From Gambelia wislizenii (lineage: Eukaryota > Chordata > Lepidosauria > Squamata > Crotaphytidae): DNA of 64,000 bases. The position numbers were made by a program, and so were the translations under genes. A model generated the notes under the pieces. It ran no database searches, was not told where the DNA came from, and saw nothing but the letters and a program-made list of their open reading frames with translations. The DNA lies in NCBI GenBank assembly GCA_030847615.1, contig JAUMIR010000001.1:66229501-66293500 (forward strand). The letters run 5' to 3'. Of this stretch, positions 1 through 12,429 are shown in pieces (the first letter of the stretch is position 1; each line of letters opens with the position of its first letter).

Positions 1-1669
1 CCATGTGCTATGCCTACTATAAGAACTAAGTGGGCAGCTTCTCTGTCCTTCTGCCATGGCAAAACCAAGTAAGTGTGGATGAAGCACACTCTTTAATTCT
101 TTTATCACCCTGGGATGCCTCTCCCAACTAATTAAGGATCTTGCAGACAGTACCTCTGCACTATAAATTTCCCACAGAATTAATAAACATTAGAAGCTAC
201 ACTGTTTAATTTATTTTCTTTTGTCATTATCCTGGTTCTTTGTCTTGTCTCTAATATTAACTTAATAAATATCTTGTAATTTGGAATGGAAATTTGGAGT
301 ATGTATATGTAGTGTTTTGTTTTGTTTTTTAAAAACCCAAACAGATCTGAAATATGTTTCTCTTTCCCTGCAATTGACTAGTTTGTAAGCCTCATGACCA
401 CTTTTACTGGATTTATACTTGGGAAGTAAAAAAACTACGGTAGTTGCCTATGTTGTAGTTGGGAGGGGACATGTGCATAGATTCCAGCTACTTTTTCCTG
501 CTTCAGATACAGATCAATGCAGAAAAGAACCATGCCTTACCATGATGTAACTTATATTCTAGAAAGATTTTCAACAGGTTTTGCTTAGTTTGTTATTGGT
601 AGTGGAGCAGTTACTAGAAGTAAAATGTATTACGAAAACCAGAAACTTAACTGCAAATGTAAAAAAGGCACATTTTTGCCCATAGGGATCAGTAATTAAG
701 AGTGTTTATGTTTACCACATTTCTTTACTAATTTGAATTTAAAAGGCTGTTGATAGGATGATGAGTCAACAGTACAGAATTATGTAAAAATGCAAGTCAA
801 TTCTCCATTAAAGTTGTAAAAAGAACCCGGAACCAGAAAAGGTGTAATATTCCTAAGGAAAACAATAAAACAACAATAACCACACTTCTTTGGCTGGTAC
901 TCAGTTTCTGGCTGGTTCACTCAGTCAAACTTTAAGTCATGTATTTTATTGCCCCACAATGATGCTTCATAAGCTTTTAAAACATTAGTTTTTAAAATAT
1001 TCAAGCAGCAAAAGATCTAGCTGCACACAAATAGATATTTTGGCCACAGTCTAATGGTGTATTTCCATATCGAAGGCCAACTGAATAAAGACTTTTCCTC
1101 CTCCAACCTGCTGCAGCCCTCCATGACATCAAAACCCTCCTTCAGAGAGTTTCCCAAGCATCTGAAGTAGGTTTTTAGATTAGAGGGACAGGATTTCACA
1201 GGAGGGATTAATGCTTCTGGCAGAAGCAATGGGATCCAGCAGAAGTATACCACTGATTCTAGCTTCTAAAATATTTGTAGTATCAAAACATCTCAACAGA
1301 TGTGACATGAGGTCCTTCTATGTAGCTTTTAAAACTGAAGAACAACAAGGTCAAAATTATCCTTACTGTAACCATTTACAACACTAGTTCTGTTTATGGT
1401 TTATTTAAAACATAATTTTGATTCCCAAGATAAAGAAAGGTGGACTATAATAACAAAAAAGAGGCATTTAGAACAGGTAATAAATTATTTATGTTAATTT
1501 TTTTCAGTATTTAGTTGGCTTCATTATCTGGGTGAATCAAACAGCAAAATGTAAGTAAGGTTTGCTTATTATCCCCCCTTATATATACCCAACATCTTGC
1601 TGTAGTTGTCATAACCTTGAGCGAAGGTAATGCGTTGATTCTGGATTATATGCACCTGAATTAATTATA

Positions 1670-1835
1670 AAACTAAATAAAATCCAAAAAGCAAACCTTG
1701 ATTTTGCCTTTTTTATATAAGGGACACCATTTTACTACACCACTTTATATAATGGGACTTGAGCATCCATGGATTTTCGTATCACGGGGGAGGCGGTCCT
1801 TGAATCAAACTCAAGCACATACCAAGGGCCCGCTG
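1670..1835. mobile_element. Tigger-like MITE, 5' truncated
   Basis: The right half matches the complete copies at 27906-28146 and 63555-63771: AATCCAAAAAGCAAACCTTG, TATAATGGGACTTGAGC, CATGGATTTTCGTATC. It ends in GGGCCCGCTG, followed by TA. The left terminal repeat is not recognisable. Confidence 0.65.
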
Positions 1836-2831
1836 TAATACATTTTGGTAGAGAATGTGCTTTCTCTATGACATGGCATCATGAATAAGATTCTGTAAAT
1901 GGGGGTCAACATTGTGCCATTAGGATTATTCTATTACTTGTTCTGGAAAGGGAATCTCATGGATATTTGCATCTCTATTTCCAGAATGAGACCCTCTTAG
2001 CCTTGCCCACTTCTGGATCATTGTTTATAGCAGCCCTGCTCCCTACTGTTTTGGGTCAATAGGCACTTTAGGAAATCTAAGAAAGTGAACTAGGAGCCTC
2101 CACAAAATGTCTGCTGTGGTGATGGTTGAGCATGTCCTAGCAAAAGATGCTGGAGGTCACTGAAAATATCTCACCCTCTCCTGTGTAACATCTCTGAACC
2201 TCCATACTCAAAATCTTGCATGCTTACTCTACTGAAAGTTCTCATTTAGTTCAATGATACTTACTCCCTGGAAAGCATGCTTAGGATTGGAGCACAAAAA
2301 TGTTAAAAAACACCTTTATGTGAGAGTGCAAAAGACCATGGAAGGTTATGCTGATTTACAAAAGAACTGCATGTGCAAACATCTGTATATAATTTATATT
2401 TAAATTTGGTTTCACTTGTGTATTCTATTTGACAGAATATTCAACTTTACTGTGAGGACAAAGGAAACAAGATACCTCTCTGAAGCAATTCTTGCAAAGC
2501 AATCCCATGTGCATGCTCGGTGAAGCTTACTCCACAAATCTCTGTACAACATTACAGCCTAAAATTCCCTGAGGAAGGGCATGCAGGACGCTAAATGGGA
2601 TGAACGTTAAAAGGATGCTTTCCATTACAGATACTGTCAATCACTTTTGGATTGGAAGGTTTTGTTTTGTTACACAAAAGTGTTGCCCTCTTTGTTTTTG
2701 TTGTCAAATAATTCACTGACTGAATTAAAATGAGAGTAAGCAAAGGAAGCTCCCATACTGCCTATGTTCTTCCAGGATTATCCTGTAGTCCTCATTACCT
2801 TTGGGGAGCTGCTGCCATGCTGCCCTCCCTC

Positions 2832-2859
2832 AATAATAATAATAATAATAATAATAATA
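2832..2859. repeat. (AAT)n microsatellite
   Basis: About nine ATA/AAT units directly visible, followed by A-rich AAAATAAAA repeats. The poly-Asn ORF across it is an artefact of the repeat. Confidence 0.95.
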
Positions 2860-3953
2860 CAAAAAATAAAAATAAAAATAAAATTGCAAGAGGCATGCCA
2901 AGTAAACAGACAAAATCTTTAAACAGCAAATATCTACAGTTCTTCAGGGAGTTCCTGGGAGTAAAGATAGGTTTTCTGGACAATTTTTCAATAGGGAATT
3001 GACATTACAACATATAAAAAGAACAAACTAATAGATGGCTGCTCTTTCTTATAGAAATAGTTTTGAGGGTACTTGAAATTCTGCATGTATATCTATCTAC
3101 CCAGATGATAATGTAGCTGTGAATGATTGACTTGAGATACTAATCAATATATATTTATTAGCTCAAATAGCTTGGTATTAGCCAGTATGCTCAGCATGGA
3201 GGATCAAAACAGGAAAAAGAGTTATAAACCTGAAGGTGTTCACTAAAAATCTTATTTACCTCACATTAACAAAAACATTTTTCTCAGGGTCAGAATGTGG
3301 GTATATTGAATTACATTGCCCAGTCCCATTTCCAGACTCATCAAAAGCAGAGGTCAGGCCTTGTAATATTTCATTCTGCACTGCCCCATCTAGTTCTAAT
3401 GCAACCTTCCTAGACCCATAATTTATTAAGCTTAATACTGTGCTGGTTTTTTTGTTTGTTTTTTACTAAGTGCTTTGCTAATAAAAGCATTGTGGTACAG
3501 TTAATAGTCCAGGAAATGGGTTTGCTGAGCATTTGTGGTTAACATGTTGACCAAACTGCATATTAGCATCCTCTATTCTCATCTCCAAATGCATCCATGT
3601 ACACTTAGATATAATTTGCTATGGGCCCTCAAGCTTTGAACAGAATGCAGCTTACGCCTACAGATCAGGCTGGAATATCTCTGGCTTGTTACTCACTACA
3701 GTCTATACATTTAATGCAACATAACACTAAGAAACAATTGCATTTCCTTGCATGTTCTCAAGGGGGCTTTGTCTAGAAATGTCACTTTAATAATCAAGTT
3801 TATGAACATTAAACGGAACAGAAATATATTCATTGAACATATTACATCTCAAAGGGCAACACAGTTGGTTAAATACATAACTATTTAAATTTAAGATATT
3901 TCCAAGAGATCTGGAAAGGCAGGCTTGACATACAAAGACTTTAACATCTAATG

Positions 3954-4707
3954 CATTGGTTTTCAACTTTTTTCATCTCATGAAAATGCTAAAATTGTCA
4001 AGGGACACCATCCATATTTTAAGGAGTCTTTTAAAAAAAGAGTATGAAGATTGTTTTTAATGTTCAACAACTAAAATGGTAATCATTGTGATTTTTTTTT
4101 TAAAAATAAATCAGTGGGAAATCTGTGCTTGGTGATGTCTATTTATGTCTAATAAGCCCTGTAAAATATAATTAGGAGCTAAATTAAGGAAAAACTAAAT
4201 TCAGAAAAAACAAAATTACTTTTAATTAAACCAAATTAATTCAAGTTCAACATTGATTTACCAAAAGGCAGCAGAGCCAGGTTCACTCAGTTAGCATGGC
4301 TAGCAACCAGTGGGCTATATTGCAATCTACACCATGTCAAACTCATGACTGAATGCTCTCCATGCTCAACACGTTGATCAGCACAAGCTGCACAGCACAG
4401 GGAAGATACCACCACACCACCAAACACCTCTTCACAGCACAGAGAGGACACCGCCACACCACCAAACCTGCCTCTGAGCTAACTCATAAGTGGGACTTCC
4501 AGGTTGTAAAACTGGGACTCTTGTGAAATCACAGGTTGCTAGAATTTGAGAGGGAAAATGGAGGTAGTCCACCCTGGTGATATCATGGAGGCGGGGTTCT
4601 GGCTGCACAGTATGTTCTGTCACTTACTTCCAGCTCACTGATGTGGCACACCTGTGAACCTTTCACAGCACACAAATGTGCCACTGCAAAGCAATTGAAA
4701 AACACTG
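3954..4707. mobile_element. hAT-type non-autonomous DNA transposon with 8-bp TSD
   Basis: The element begins CATTGGTTTTCAACTTTTTT and ends GCAATTGAAAAACACTG, an imperfect inverted repeat with hAT-like CAGTG termini. It is flanked by ATCTAATG (3946-3953) and ATCGAATG (4708-4715), a 7-of-8 match to an 8-bp target duplication as expected for hAT. The interior is non-coding and includes a tandem duplication of about 43 nt (4390-4475) with CACCACACCACCAAAC cores. Confidence 0.75.
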
Positions 4708-6030
4708 ATCGAATGACTACTCTTAACCAGAAATAAATACTCTCTCTTTGTATGTATGAGACAGAAAAAGAGAAAGAAAACGTAGAAGATAATTCACTAT
4801 TTCTAGCTTTTATTTAGATTCCGTCTGTGATTAGATCTAGATTTGTCCTTCTGAGGGTAGAGGTTATTGGATCAAATGACATTTCCTATTGAAGGAAATG
4901 GATGGTCAGAATTCTTTGCCATTCTCCTTTCCTTGAGAACTCTCAGTATCACTTTCCATACTGTCTAAGTGGGTTTTCCAACACTCTATAACAGCATGGG
5001 ATGTCAAGTTAAGGGTTGTCTGGGAAAAGGACAATCAGGGGTGGGGGGAAAGGCCCTACCCCTCAGAATTCTGCTGAGCACTGGTCAAGATTCCACTCAT
5101 TATCACCAACCAAGATTTCAAGACTAATGTGTTGTCTGTTTCTACTGGGATGTGGTGGTGGTGGCAGGGAACAGATGAGTAGATGCATCAAGAACGTTTT
5201 CAATTAAAATCCTGGACTCTGAAGGCAATTTTTGAATAGTTACAATTACACTTCATGCTCAATCCTATCATTTTTGTATAAAAACAAATTTTGTGTTTGT
5301 GATTTTGTTTTATGATAAGGCATTAAAAAGCTCCTTCATTCAAACACGGACAGAAACAACGATAAAACACCACCTAGTGCACCAATTATGCTTGGGGGAA
5401 GGAGGAGGAGAAGATGGTGTTAGTGCAGGACAAACAGTAACAACAACAATGAAAGCAGTTTTCATTACTTTAGGCTTAGTATTTTACTGTGCAAGCCCAA
5501 GAAAAATGTTTCAATCAGAAGCCTTGCACACACTAAATCTGATTTAGTCAGTGGCTTGATTTTTCTTGCTCATATAACTAGACACATAGTCTGGCCACAT
5601 TTAATTTTTAAGCTCCTGAAACAAACATCTCAAACATGCATTACTCCAAATCAGCACTAGCAATAACAGAATTGGGGGTATACTGATTATATTTGAATAT
5701 GTGTAAAAATAGTTCTGTAATACAGCATATTGACATAAAAATGCAATGTGAACAATGTTACTGAAATGGGATATTTTTGCCATGAGTTCTATGTGCTTCA
5801 CAGGACATTATTATATTGCAGCTATGCTGTGAACTATCCCCAGTTTTCTTCTCATGTTGATTATATTTGACTGTCTCCATTTCAACAAAGAACAATGGAC
5901 TCATGATGCCTCAAGATATCATACAGAGATCCAGTAGTTTATAGAAAACATCAATAGAAGTATAGTCTCTAGATCAAGGGAAGTAATAGTGCCACTCTAT
6001 TCTGCCTTGGGTCAGGCCTCACCTAGAATA

Positions 6031-6976
6031 CAGTTGTCCCTCCACATTCGCGGGGGTTAGGTTCTTGAGACCCCCGCGAATGTGGAAAAACCGCAAATAA
6101 CAGATGCTGCTCCTGCAGCCCCCCCCCCCGAGGGAGGGAGCGGGAGGGTGTCTGGCCAGCCTGGCTGGCCTCTCTGCGGCCTTTCTGAGGGGACTCCAGG
6201 CCTTAGAAGCCCCGGACCCCGCGGAGAAAGGCCGGGGAAGGCAGCGTGTGGGTGGGGAGGAGGCTGCGCTGCCTCTCCATGGCCTTTCTAAGCGGGCTCC
6301 GGGACTCCAAAGCCCCAGACCCCACTGAGAAAGGCCGGGGAAGGCAGCGTGTGGGTGGGGAGGAGGCTGCGCTGCCTCTCTCCGGTCTTTCTCACCCCCC
6401 CGCCCTTCCCAGAGTGGCCATGGGGGCTTCTGAAGCCCCCAAACAACTCTCCCTCACCCCCCGCCCTTCCCAGAGTGGCCGCAGGGGCTTCTGAAGCCCC
6501 CGCCGTCATTCTCCTCCACCCCCTGCCCTTCCCAAAGTGGCCGCTGGGGCTTCTGGAGCCCCCGCCGTCACTCTCCCTCACCCCCAGCCCTTCCCAGAGT
6601 GGCCGCGGGGCTTCTGAAGCCCCCGCCGTCACTCTCCCTCACCCCCCGCCCTTCCCAGAGTGGCCGCGGGGGCTTCTGAAGCCCCTGCCGTCACTCTCCC
6701 TTACCCCCCGCCCTTCCCAGAGTGGCCACGGGGGCTTCTGAAGCCCCCACCGCCACTCTCCCTCACCCCCCACCCTTCCCAGAGTGGCGTAGGGGTCCCT
6801 CGCTGCCTTGGGAAGGGACTGGGGTGGAACGAGGGAGGCTTTCCACCCCCCCTTTCCCAAGGCAGCGAAGGGATTCCTGAGAACACCTTCGCTGCCTTGG
6901 GAAGGGACGGAGTGGAGAGGGTGGGGCAGGCGGCTTTCCGCGAATAATCAAAACCGTGAATGTGGAGGGGCAACTA
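6031..6976. mobile_element. Tigger/pogo-like non-autonomous element inserted in CR1, TA duplication
   Basis: Termini are CAGTTGTCCCTCCACATTCG at the left and, reverse-complemented, TAGTTGCCCCTCCACATTCA at the right. They are flanked by TA at 6029-6030 and 6977-6978. The uninterrupted site (GAATACTGTGTCC) is present in CR1 copies A and B, so the TA duplication can be read directly. A second CGCGGGGG/CCCCCGCG hairpin follows the left end. The interior is GC-rich and repetitive with no transposase. The termini resemble Tigger (pogo-group) elements; assignment to Tigger is by end sequence only. Confidence 0.85.
6380..6790. repeat. 61-62-bp minisatellite inside the Tigger-like element
   Basis: Seven successive occurrences of a CCCTTCCCAGAGTGGCC block begin near 6401, 6462, 6524, 6586, 6647, 6709 and 6771, a period of 61-62 nt. 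Each unit contains the near-palindrome GGGGCTTCTGAAGCCCC. A separate 103-nt duplication lies just before it (GCCGGGGAAGGCAGCGTGTG at 6231 and 6334). The ORFs across it on both strands are repeat artefacts. Confidence 0.9.
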
Positions 6977-7930
6977 TACTGTGTCCAGTTCTGGGCACCA
7001 CAATTCAAAAAGGATATTGACAAATTGGAGTGTGTCCAGAGGAGGGCGACTAAAATGGTGAAAGGTCTGGAACCATGCCTTATGAGGAAAGACTTAGGGA
7101 GCTGGGTATGTTTAGCCTGGAAAAAAGATGTTTAAGGGGCGATATGATAGCCCTGTTTCAAGTATTTGAAGGGGTGTCACATTGAGGATGGAGCAAGCTT
7201 GGATGGAGCAAGCTGCTCGAGACTAGAACACAGAACAATGGATGCAAGCTCCAGGAACAGAGATTCCACCTCAACATTAGGAGGAACTTTCTGACAGTAA
7301 GAGCTGTTCAGCAGTGGAACACACTCCCTCGGAGTATGGTAGGGTCTCCTTCCTTGGAGGTCTTTAAACAGAGTCTGTATAGCCATCTGTCAGGGATGCT
7401 TTGATTGTGATTTTCTGCATGGCAGGAGGTTGGACTGGATGGCCCTTGTGGTCTCTTCCAACTCTACAATTCTATGATTCTATGATTCACTTATTTTATA
7501 CATGCAGTGGATAGAGAAGCCCTGAGCAAGCTCAAGGTTTGTACTGAGGTTCTGTCTGAAGAGCCATCGGATTGGGCACTTTCCTTTTATAGAAGAATTA
7601 TATCTGATGGCACAAAAGCAGAAATACAGACCTTCTTCTCAACAAGAGCATTTCAACAAGTGATATATTTTTGCCTAGATGTATAACTGAACTTTATAAC
7701 CTACCTCTTCACACACCAGTGTGCAATCCATTCAGCATAGTGATGGAAGGGTTTGCCAGGCTATAAATCTTTTAAATTATGTATTATGCAAGCTTTATTT
7801 GAATGTTTCTTCATCAGTTAATGTTGCATCACAACAAAGCAATCCAGATTTTTTCAAGATATGCAAGGGAGGACTTGACATGACTCTAAAGGAAAGCTTA
7901 ATCTCTGGCCACTAGAGCTTAATCTCTTAC

Positions 7931-8101
7931 CACAGCGACATGATCCCAATTCCTGCTGTACCAACTCCAGTTTTGTTTGGCACTGGAAACATCTGCGTCT
8001 GCTCTTCTGTTTGGAACGGCTGATTTCTTCAGGCCTGTCATTACTGTCCTCCAATAACCGTGGTCGCTTCTCAGGAGAAGCCTCACTCTCCAACTGTGAA
8101 T
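7931..8101 (-). CDS. ZFAND3: ZFAND3 exon 5 (start of the AN1 zinc finger)
   Basis: On the minus strand the acceptor AAAAAAAACAG ends at 8102 and the donor TGTG|GTAAGAG follows 7931, giving 171 nt, phase 1 at both ends. The first codon completes as GAT (Asp) with the G from exon 4. The translation runs DSQLESEASPEKRPRLLEDS, then a basic SRSKQKSRRR stretch, then CFQCQTKLELVQQELGSCRC. This is the nuclear-localisation-like basic patch and the first half of the AN1 finger: the C-x2-C pair and the C-x-C pair are present. The remaining zinc ligands belong to the last exon, which I could not find between 1 and 7930, so it is probably beyond the window edge. The open frame past the donor is intronic. 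Confidence 0.95.
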
Positions 8102-8913
8102 CTGTTTTTTTTCCAGGAAAGATATTTAAGTTAGTATTTTTTCCAGCCCCGGTCTACTCACAGGATAAATGCATCTAACTTGCATACAGACTCACTTGCA
8201 GACAGGGCTTTCTTTTTAATTCCATTTCAAACATATGTTCTCTTAATCATCAAAACAAGTACTTGGTTAGGAACCTATATTAATTTTTGTTCCCCCAAAC
8301 ATCCCTTGCTGATTTCATAAAAAGAGAATTGGTTAACCCTCCCTAGCTGTGGCTCTGGCTTTGTGCCAGCACGTGGAGAGAGAGAACACCAATGCAGGAA
8401 AGCTTTATTTTTCATCTCATTTATAGTAGCTTCTATACAGCTTCATCCACTGCCCCCATACAAACCAATGATAGCTGTGATGAAAAACAATTGAACACAA
8501 ATACAGGCTATTTCCTAGCTGAGCAGGAAAGAGATTTTTAGAGCACAGTTTGCTAGCTGAAGCGCCAATAACCAAACGAAGGTACATGAAAGCACCATAC
8601 CGTGAGTCCCTCTCACTACAAGGATAACAATCTAAATGTAAATGATTATACACAGACATGATAAACTAAGCAACAAGTACACACTGCTACAGGCTCAGAG
8701 GATCTCTTTAAAACCAGAGAAGGCACTACATATTTTAATAACCTTATTTGTAATGTTTTCCTCTCTTGGGAAAATGCTGTTCTTCAGAAAGAGCAGAGAT
8801 AGGAAAATCCATCTCTTTATGAAACTATAAATTGACAGGTGCTTGAGGTAAAGCATCTATAAGAAGGGGGAAGCTAACATACAATACACTAGTAATATTA
8901 AGAATAGCACAAT

Positions 8914-8914
8914 G

Positions 8915-8960
<46 letters not shown>
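8914..8960. repeat. (AT)n(GT)n microsatellite
   Basis: An alternating AT run (8914-8940) passes directly into an alternating GT run (8941-8960). Purely simple sequence. Confidence 0.97.
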
Positions 8961-9099
8961 ATTTCAAACCTAGCAACCTCAAAAGATTATGTGGGCTTGT
9001 GCTTAAGTGCGGGCCAAGTGGCTAGAATGCTCAGCTGCAATGATGATTATCTTTATTTCTATCCTGCTTTCCCCCCAATTTGAGACTCAAAGCGGTGAT

Positions 9100-11700
9100 A
9101 GAATGATACTCCAATTCTCAATGAGAGATGATACTCCTACTCTGATTATGGGTGATTTTAATATTTATGTGGATGATTCCAAAGATCCCGCTGTCTTAGG
9201 TTTTCTTTCTTGTCTCCTTTTGGACTCAAGCTTTGTTCTGATTTACCTACACACTACCTTGGTCGTTGGCCTAAACATGTTCTTATTAAGAATTGTTCTA
9301 TTTCTTGCTTTTCAGTTACTGAATTTCCTTTGTCTGATCATCATCTTGTTTATTTTGCGCTTGTTCATAATCCACCTCATATTGTTGCTCGCTCCTTTCG
9401 AGAACTTCATTCTGTTAATTCTGTGGCCTCTTCACAAGCATTGGTCTCTTCTCTGTCTTCCTTTAATTCTGTTGGTTCCTTGCATTCAGGTGTTTCTTCA
9501 TTCAACTCAACTTTATCTTCAACTCTTGACAGTTTTGCCTCTTTCTCAATACATACAGTACTTTCTACCAAACCTCATCCTTGGCTTACTCTTTTTATTT
9601 GGTATTTTCATTCTTGCTCTCGTGCAGCTGAGCATTGGTGGAGGGAGACTAGGGAGTGGGCATTATATATCCATTCTATCTTCTTTCTCTTGTGCTATCT
9701 CTTTGGCCAAACAGAAATATTATGCTTAATTTATTCATTCTAATGAGCAGTATCTACAGCATCTCTTTTCTAGCTATAATTCTCTTTTAAAGGCCTCCCC
9801 TCCATCTCACCCTCCATCATTCTCTGATGATGATTTTGCAATGTTAATACTAAAATTGAAACTATCTGTTCTGATCTTGTTGCTGCTGAACCTTCCTCAT
9901 TACCAACCTATCAAATGTCTGTTTTTTCTAAGTTTTCTTCTTTCCCCTCTGTCTTGTTAGATGAACTATCCAAGATGCTGAAATCTTTGAATCCTTCTAC
10001 CTGCTCTCTTGATTCTGTTCCTTCTCATTTCTTAATTATGGTTGCCCCTGCCATTCTTCCTTCTCTACTCCATATTGACTATGTATTCCTGAATGGTGGG
10101 GGGTGGATGGATGGCCCTTGTGGTATCTTCCAACTCTATGATTCTATTAATCTGCCTCTTTCTACTATTTCCTTCTGAGTTTAAACATGCTACTGTTTCT
10201 CCAATTCTTAAGAAGCCTTCACTTGATCCATTTTCTCTTTCTAATTTGCACCCTGTTTCACTGTTGCCTTTCATCTTGAAAGTTTTGGAATGTGCTGTGT
10301 ATGCACGTTGCCTCAATTTTCTTTCTTATATTTCTGTAATGGATCCTTTTCAATCTGGATTTTGTCCTTTGCACTCTAGGGAGATGGCTCTTACAAAATA
10401 GTACAGATGATCTCCTTTAGGCCAAGTCAAAAGGCCTATATTCAGTCCATATTCTCCTTTATCTCTCTGCAGCCTTTGACACAGTTGATCATGTTCTTTT
10501 GTTGGATTCACTTCATGATGTAGGGTTTACTGATTCAGTCCTCAGCCGGTTTGCATCTTACCTCTCATTTTGATCACTTAAGGTGTTACCCAGAGGTCAT
10601 GTATCTTCTTCTTTTCCCCATTTTGATTGGGATTCCACAAGGTTTTTGGGCCGTTTGTTGTTTTCTCTTTATAGTCTTACCAGTTTTTATGGTTTTCAGT
10701 ATTATCTTTATGCTGATGATACTCAGTTGTATTTCTCTACCCCAGAACTCTTTTGACATCAACACCACATTACAGCATGTCTTTCAGGTATTTCAGCATG
10801 GATGGTTCATCATTGCCTAAAATGTAACAAGACAGAACTACTTATTCCCACCACCACCACCCTGAAACCTTCTTTACAACATACATTCTCCATCACTGTT
10901 GATAATGTTCCCATTTGTCCTGTGAAGGAGGCAGAGTCCTAGGTTTATTTTTGATTCTTCTTTGTCTTTTGTTCCTCACACTGAAACTGTAGCAAAATCA
11001 TGTTGCTTTTTTTCTTTATAGTATTGCTAAAATCACGCCTCTTCTTTCTGTTTCCTCTGCCAAGACCTTAGTTCATGCCTTGGTCATTTTCTGCCTTGAT
11101 TATTGTACAGTAATCTTCTTTTGACTTGCCTTCCATTATCCTCTGGTTTCCATTCAACATTCTGCTGCTAAGATTACCTTTTTGGCCTGTTGTTTTGATC
11201 TTGTTACCCCACTTTTGATATCTCTTCACTAGTTACCCATTCCTTCTAGGATTCAGTACAAGCTTCTTGTTTTTAACACTTAAAGTCTTATACAATGTAG
11301 CTTCCCCCTTTCTTTCAGCCCCCCACTTTCCCCTCCAGCCTGCATGAGATCTGCACTCCATACTTCTGGAATTGCCTGCCTGAACATTTACAGACTGTTA
11401 TTTTAAAATCTGAATTTAAAATGTTCTTGTTTTCTAAAGCTTTTGGAATTTTAGTTTAATATTGTTTTATAATCTTGTATATTTTGATTACATGTATTGG
11501 TCAGTTTGCTTTACATTTTTTTTTTTTGTATTTTATCTGGATAATTTGTTTTACAATTGTATTGTAGTTTTATAATTCATTATTCTTTCATTTCCTCCAT
11601 GTGTGTACATGTATGTACTTATACTTTAGATTGTATACCTTTGGCAGGACCCACGGTTTTAATTGTTTTACTTGTAAAGCAACATATAAACAACAAAAAC
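9100..11700 (+). mobile_element. L2-type LINE, decayed
   Basis: Translation in shifting frames gives an endonuclease-like LIMGDFNIYVDD near 9145, then RT pieces: KHATVSPILKKPSLDP (about 10186), MDPFQSGFCPLHS (about 10340), IPQGF (about 10630) and YADDTQL (about 10709). These match the L2 clade of non-LTR retrotransposons. Frameshifts and stops make it non-coding; the 240-aa open frame at 9007-9729 is mostly out of the element's frame. It starts just after a reverse L2-like tail fragment (about 9039-9095) and ends near 11700. Confidence 0.85.
10091..10147 (+). mobile_element. Very short CR1 3' tail inserted in the L2
   Basis: The stretch GGATGGCCCTTGTGGTATCT followed by TCCAACTCTATGATTCTAT is the terminal 50-odd bases of CR1. 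It interrupts L2 sequence that continues on both sides (FLN before, LPLSTISF after). Confidence 0.75.
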
Positions 11701-12429
11701 AAAAAGCTTTTGATGATATTAATTAGCTACAATAGAAGTGGACTAGGTTTCAGTTCTTCAAATTGAAAAAGGCATGCACTAATCCCAACAATGCTTTCAT
11801 TTTTTCTATTTGTGTATCCTGATCCTAGGGAAATTGTTCTAAAAGAACAAGCTGACACTGCAAAGGTTACATGGTATATTCTGATATTTTGCCCCCTACT
11901 GACACCAAAAGATTGGGGAATGGGTTATGTAGTAAGCACTGTGCAATGGTTGTTTACAGGAGGCTGTCCATGACCAACTGATGCCTAGAAGTCAAAACTT
12001 CTATCAAATTATTTACCTTCATGGTATTTTCCCAGCACATGCACTTTGCAGTACTGACTTGGCAACCTTGGCAAACTATGTGAGTTCATGACTCAGGGTT
12101 CCCATTTTCTTCAGATTCTGGTCTGTTAGGGTGGGAGACAGAAATGCATTTCTTTCCCTAAATAAAGCTGGATCCTTCATTCACCCAGCCTGGTCTTCTA
12201 ATTCCACTGAAAATTAGGGGATAAGGAAAGTCCCCTTTAGTGTCCTGTTAGATAAGCACTAAGGCCCGGGGTGATGAAGATATTTTGGTTTTGCTTGTAG
12301 GTTTAGGAGATTTCTGCTCTACTACATGGTGCCTCAAGGCTTCTTCAATTTTCTTTCTTACCTCATATGTGCTTTGACACCTATACAAAGCTGCTGAAGT
12401 TAGGTTATTATTTTATTTTGTCATGTTGT

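Larger units (their letters stand above)
5949..7487 (+). mobile_element. CR1 LINE, 5'-truncated, split by a Tigger-like element
   Basis: Positions 5949-6030 and 6979-7487 are collinear with the end of CR1 copy A (19165-19746): CATCAATAGAAGTATAG, then TGTGTCCAGTTCTGGGCACC after the insertion, finishing with the TTCTATGATTCTATGATT tail. It covers only the C-terminal part of the reverse transcriptase ORF and the 3' UTR, with frame disruptions. 5' truncation is usual for CR1. Confidence 0.92.
1..7930 (-). other. ZFAND3: ZFAND3 intron 5 (partial)
   Basis: Intronic sequence downstream of exon 5 on the minus strand. It holds a partial Tigger-like element (about 1670-1835), an AAT microsatellite (2832-2859), a hAT-type element (3954-4707) and a CR1 fragment split by a Tigger-like element (5949-7487). 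In 1-1660, 1840-2830, 2860-3950 and 4716-5948 I see only AT-rich, unassigned intron sequence. Confidence 0.85.

Noticed and set aside
2730..3002. 90-aa ORF with a poly-Asn run
   Set aside because: The Asn run is the AAT microsatellite; no homology in the rest.
6288..6741. Overlapping 90-130-aa proline/glycine-rich ORFs on both strands
   Set aside because: Generated by the 62-bp minisatellite of the Tigger-like element; no initiation context or homology.
1..7930. Last ZFAND3 exon (rest of the AN1 finger)
   Set aside because: Searched for by reading the minus strand for the remaining Cys/His pattern; not found, so not annotated.
9007..9729. 240-aa hydrophobic ORF resembling a multi-pass membrane protein
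   Set aside because: The L2 endonuclease motif LIMGDFN starts in this frame, but most of the ORF is an out-of-frame reading of T-rich L2 sequence; the leucine runs are compositional.
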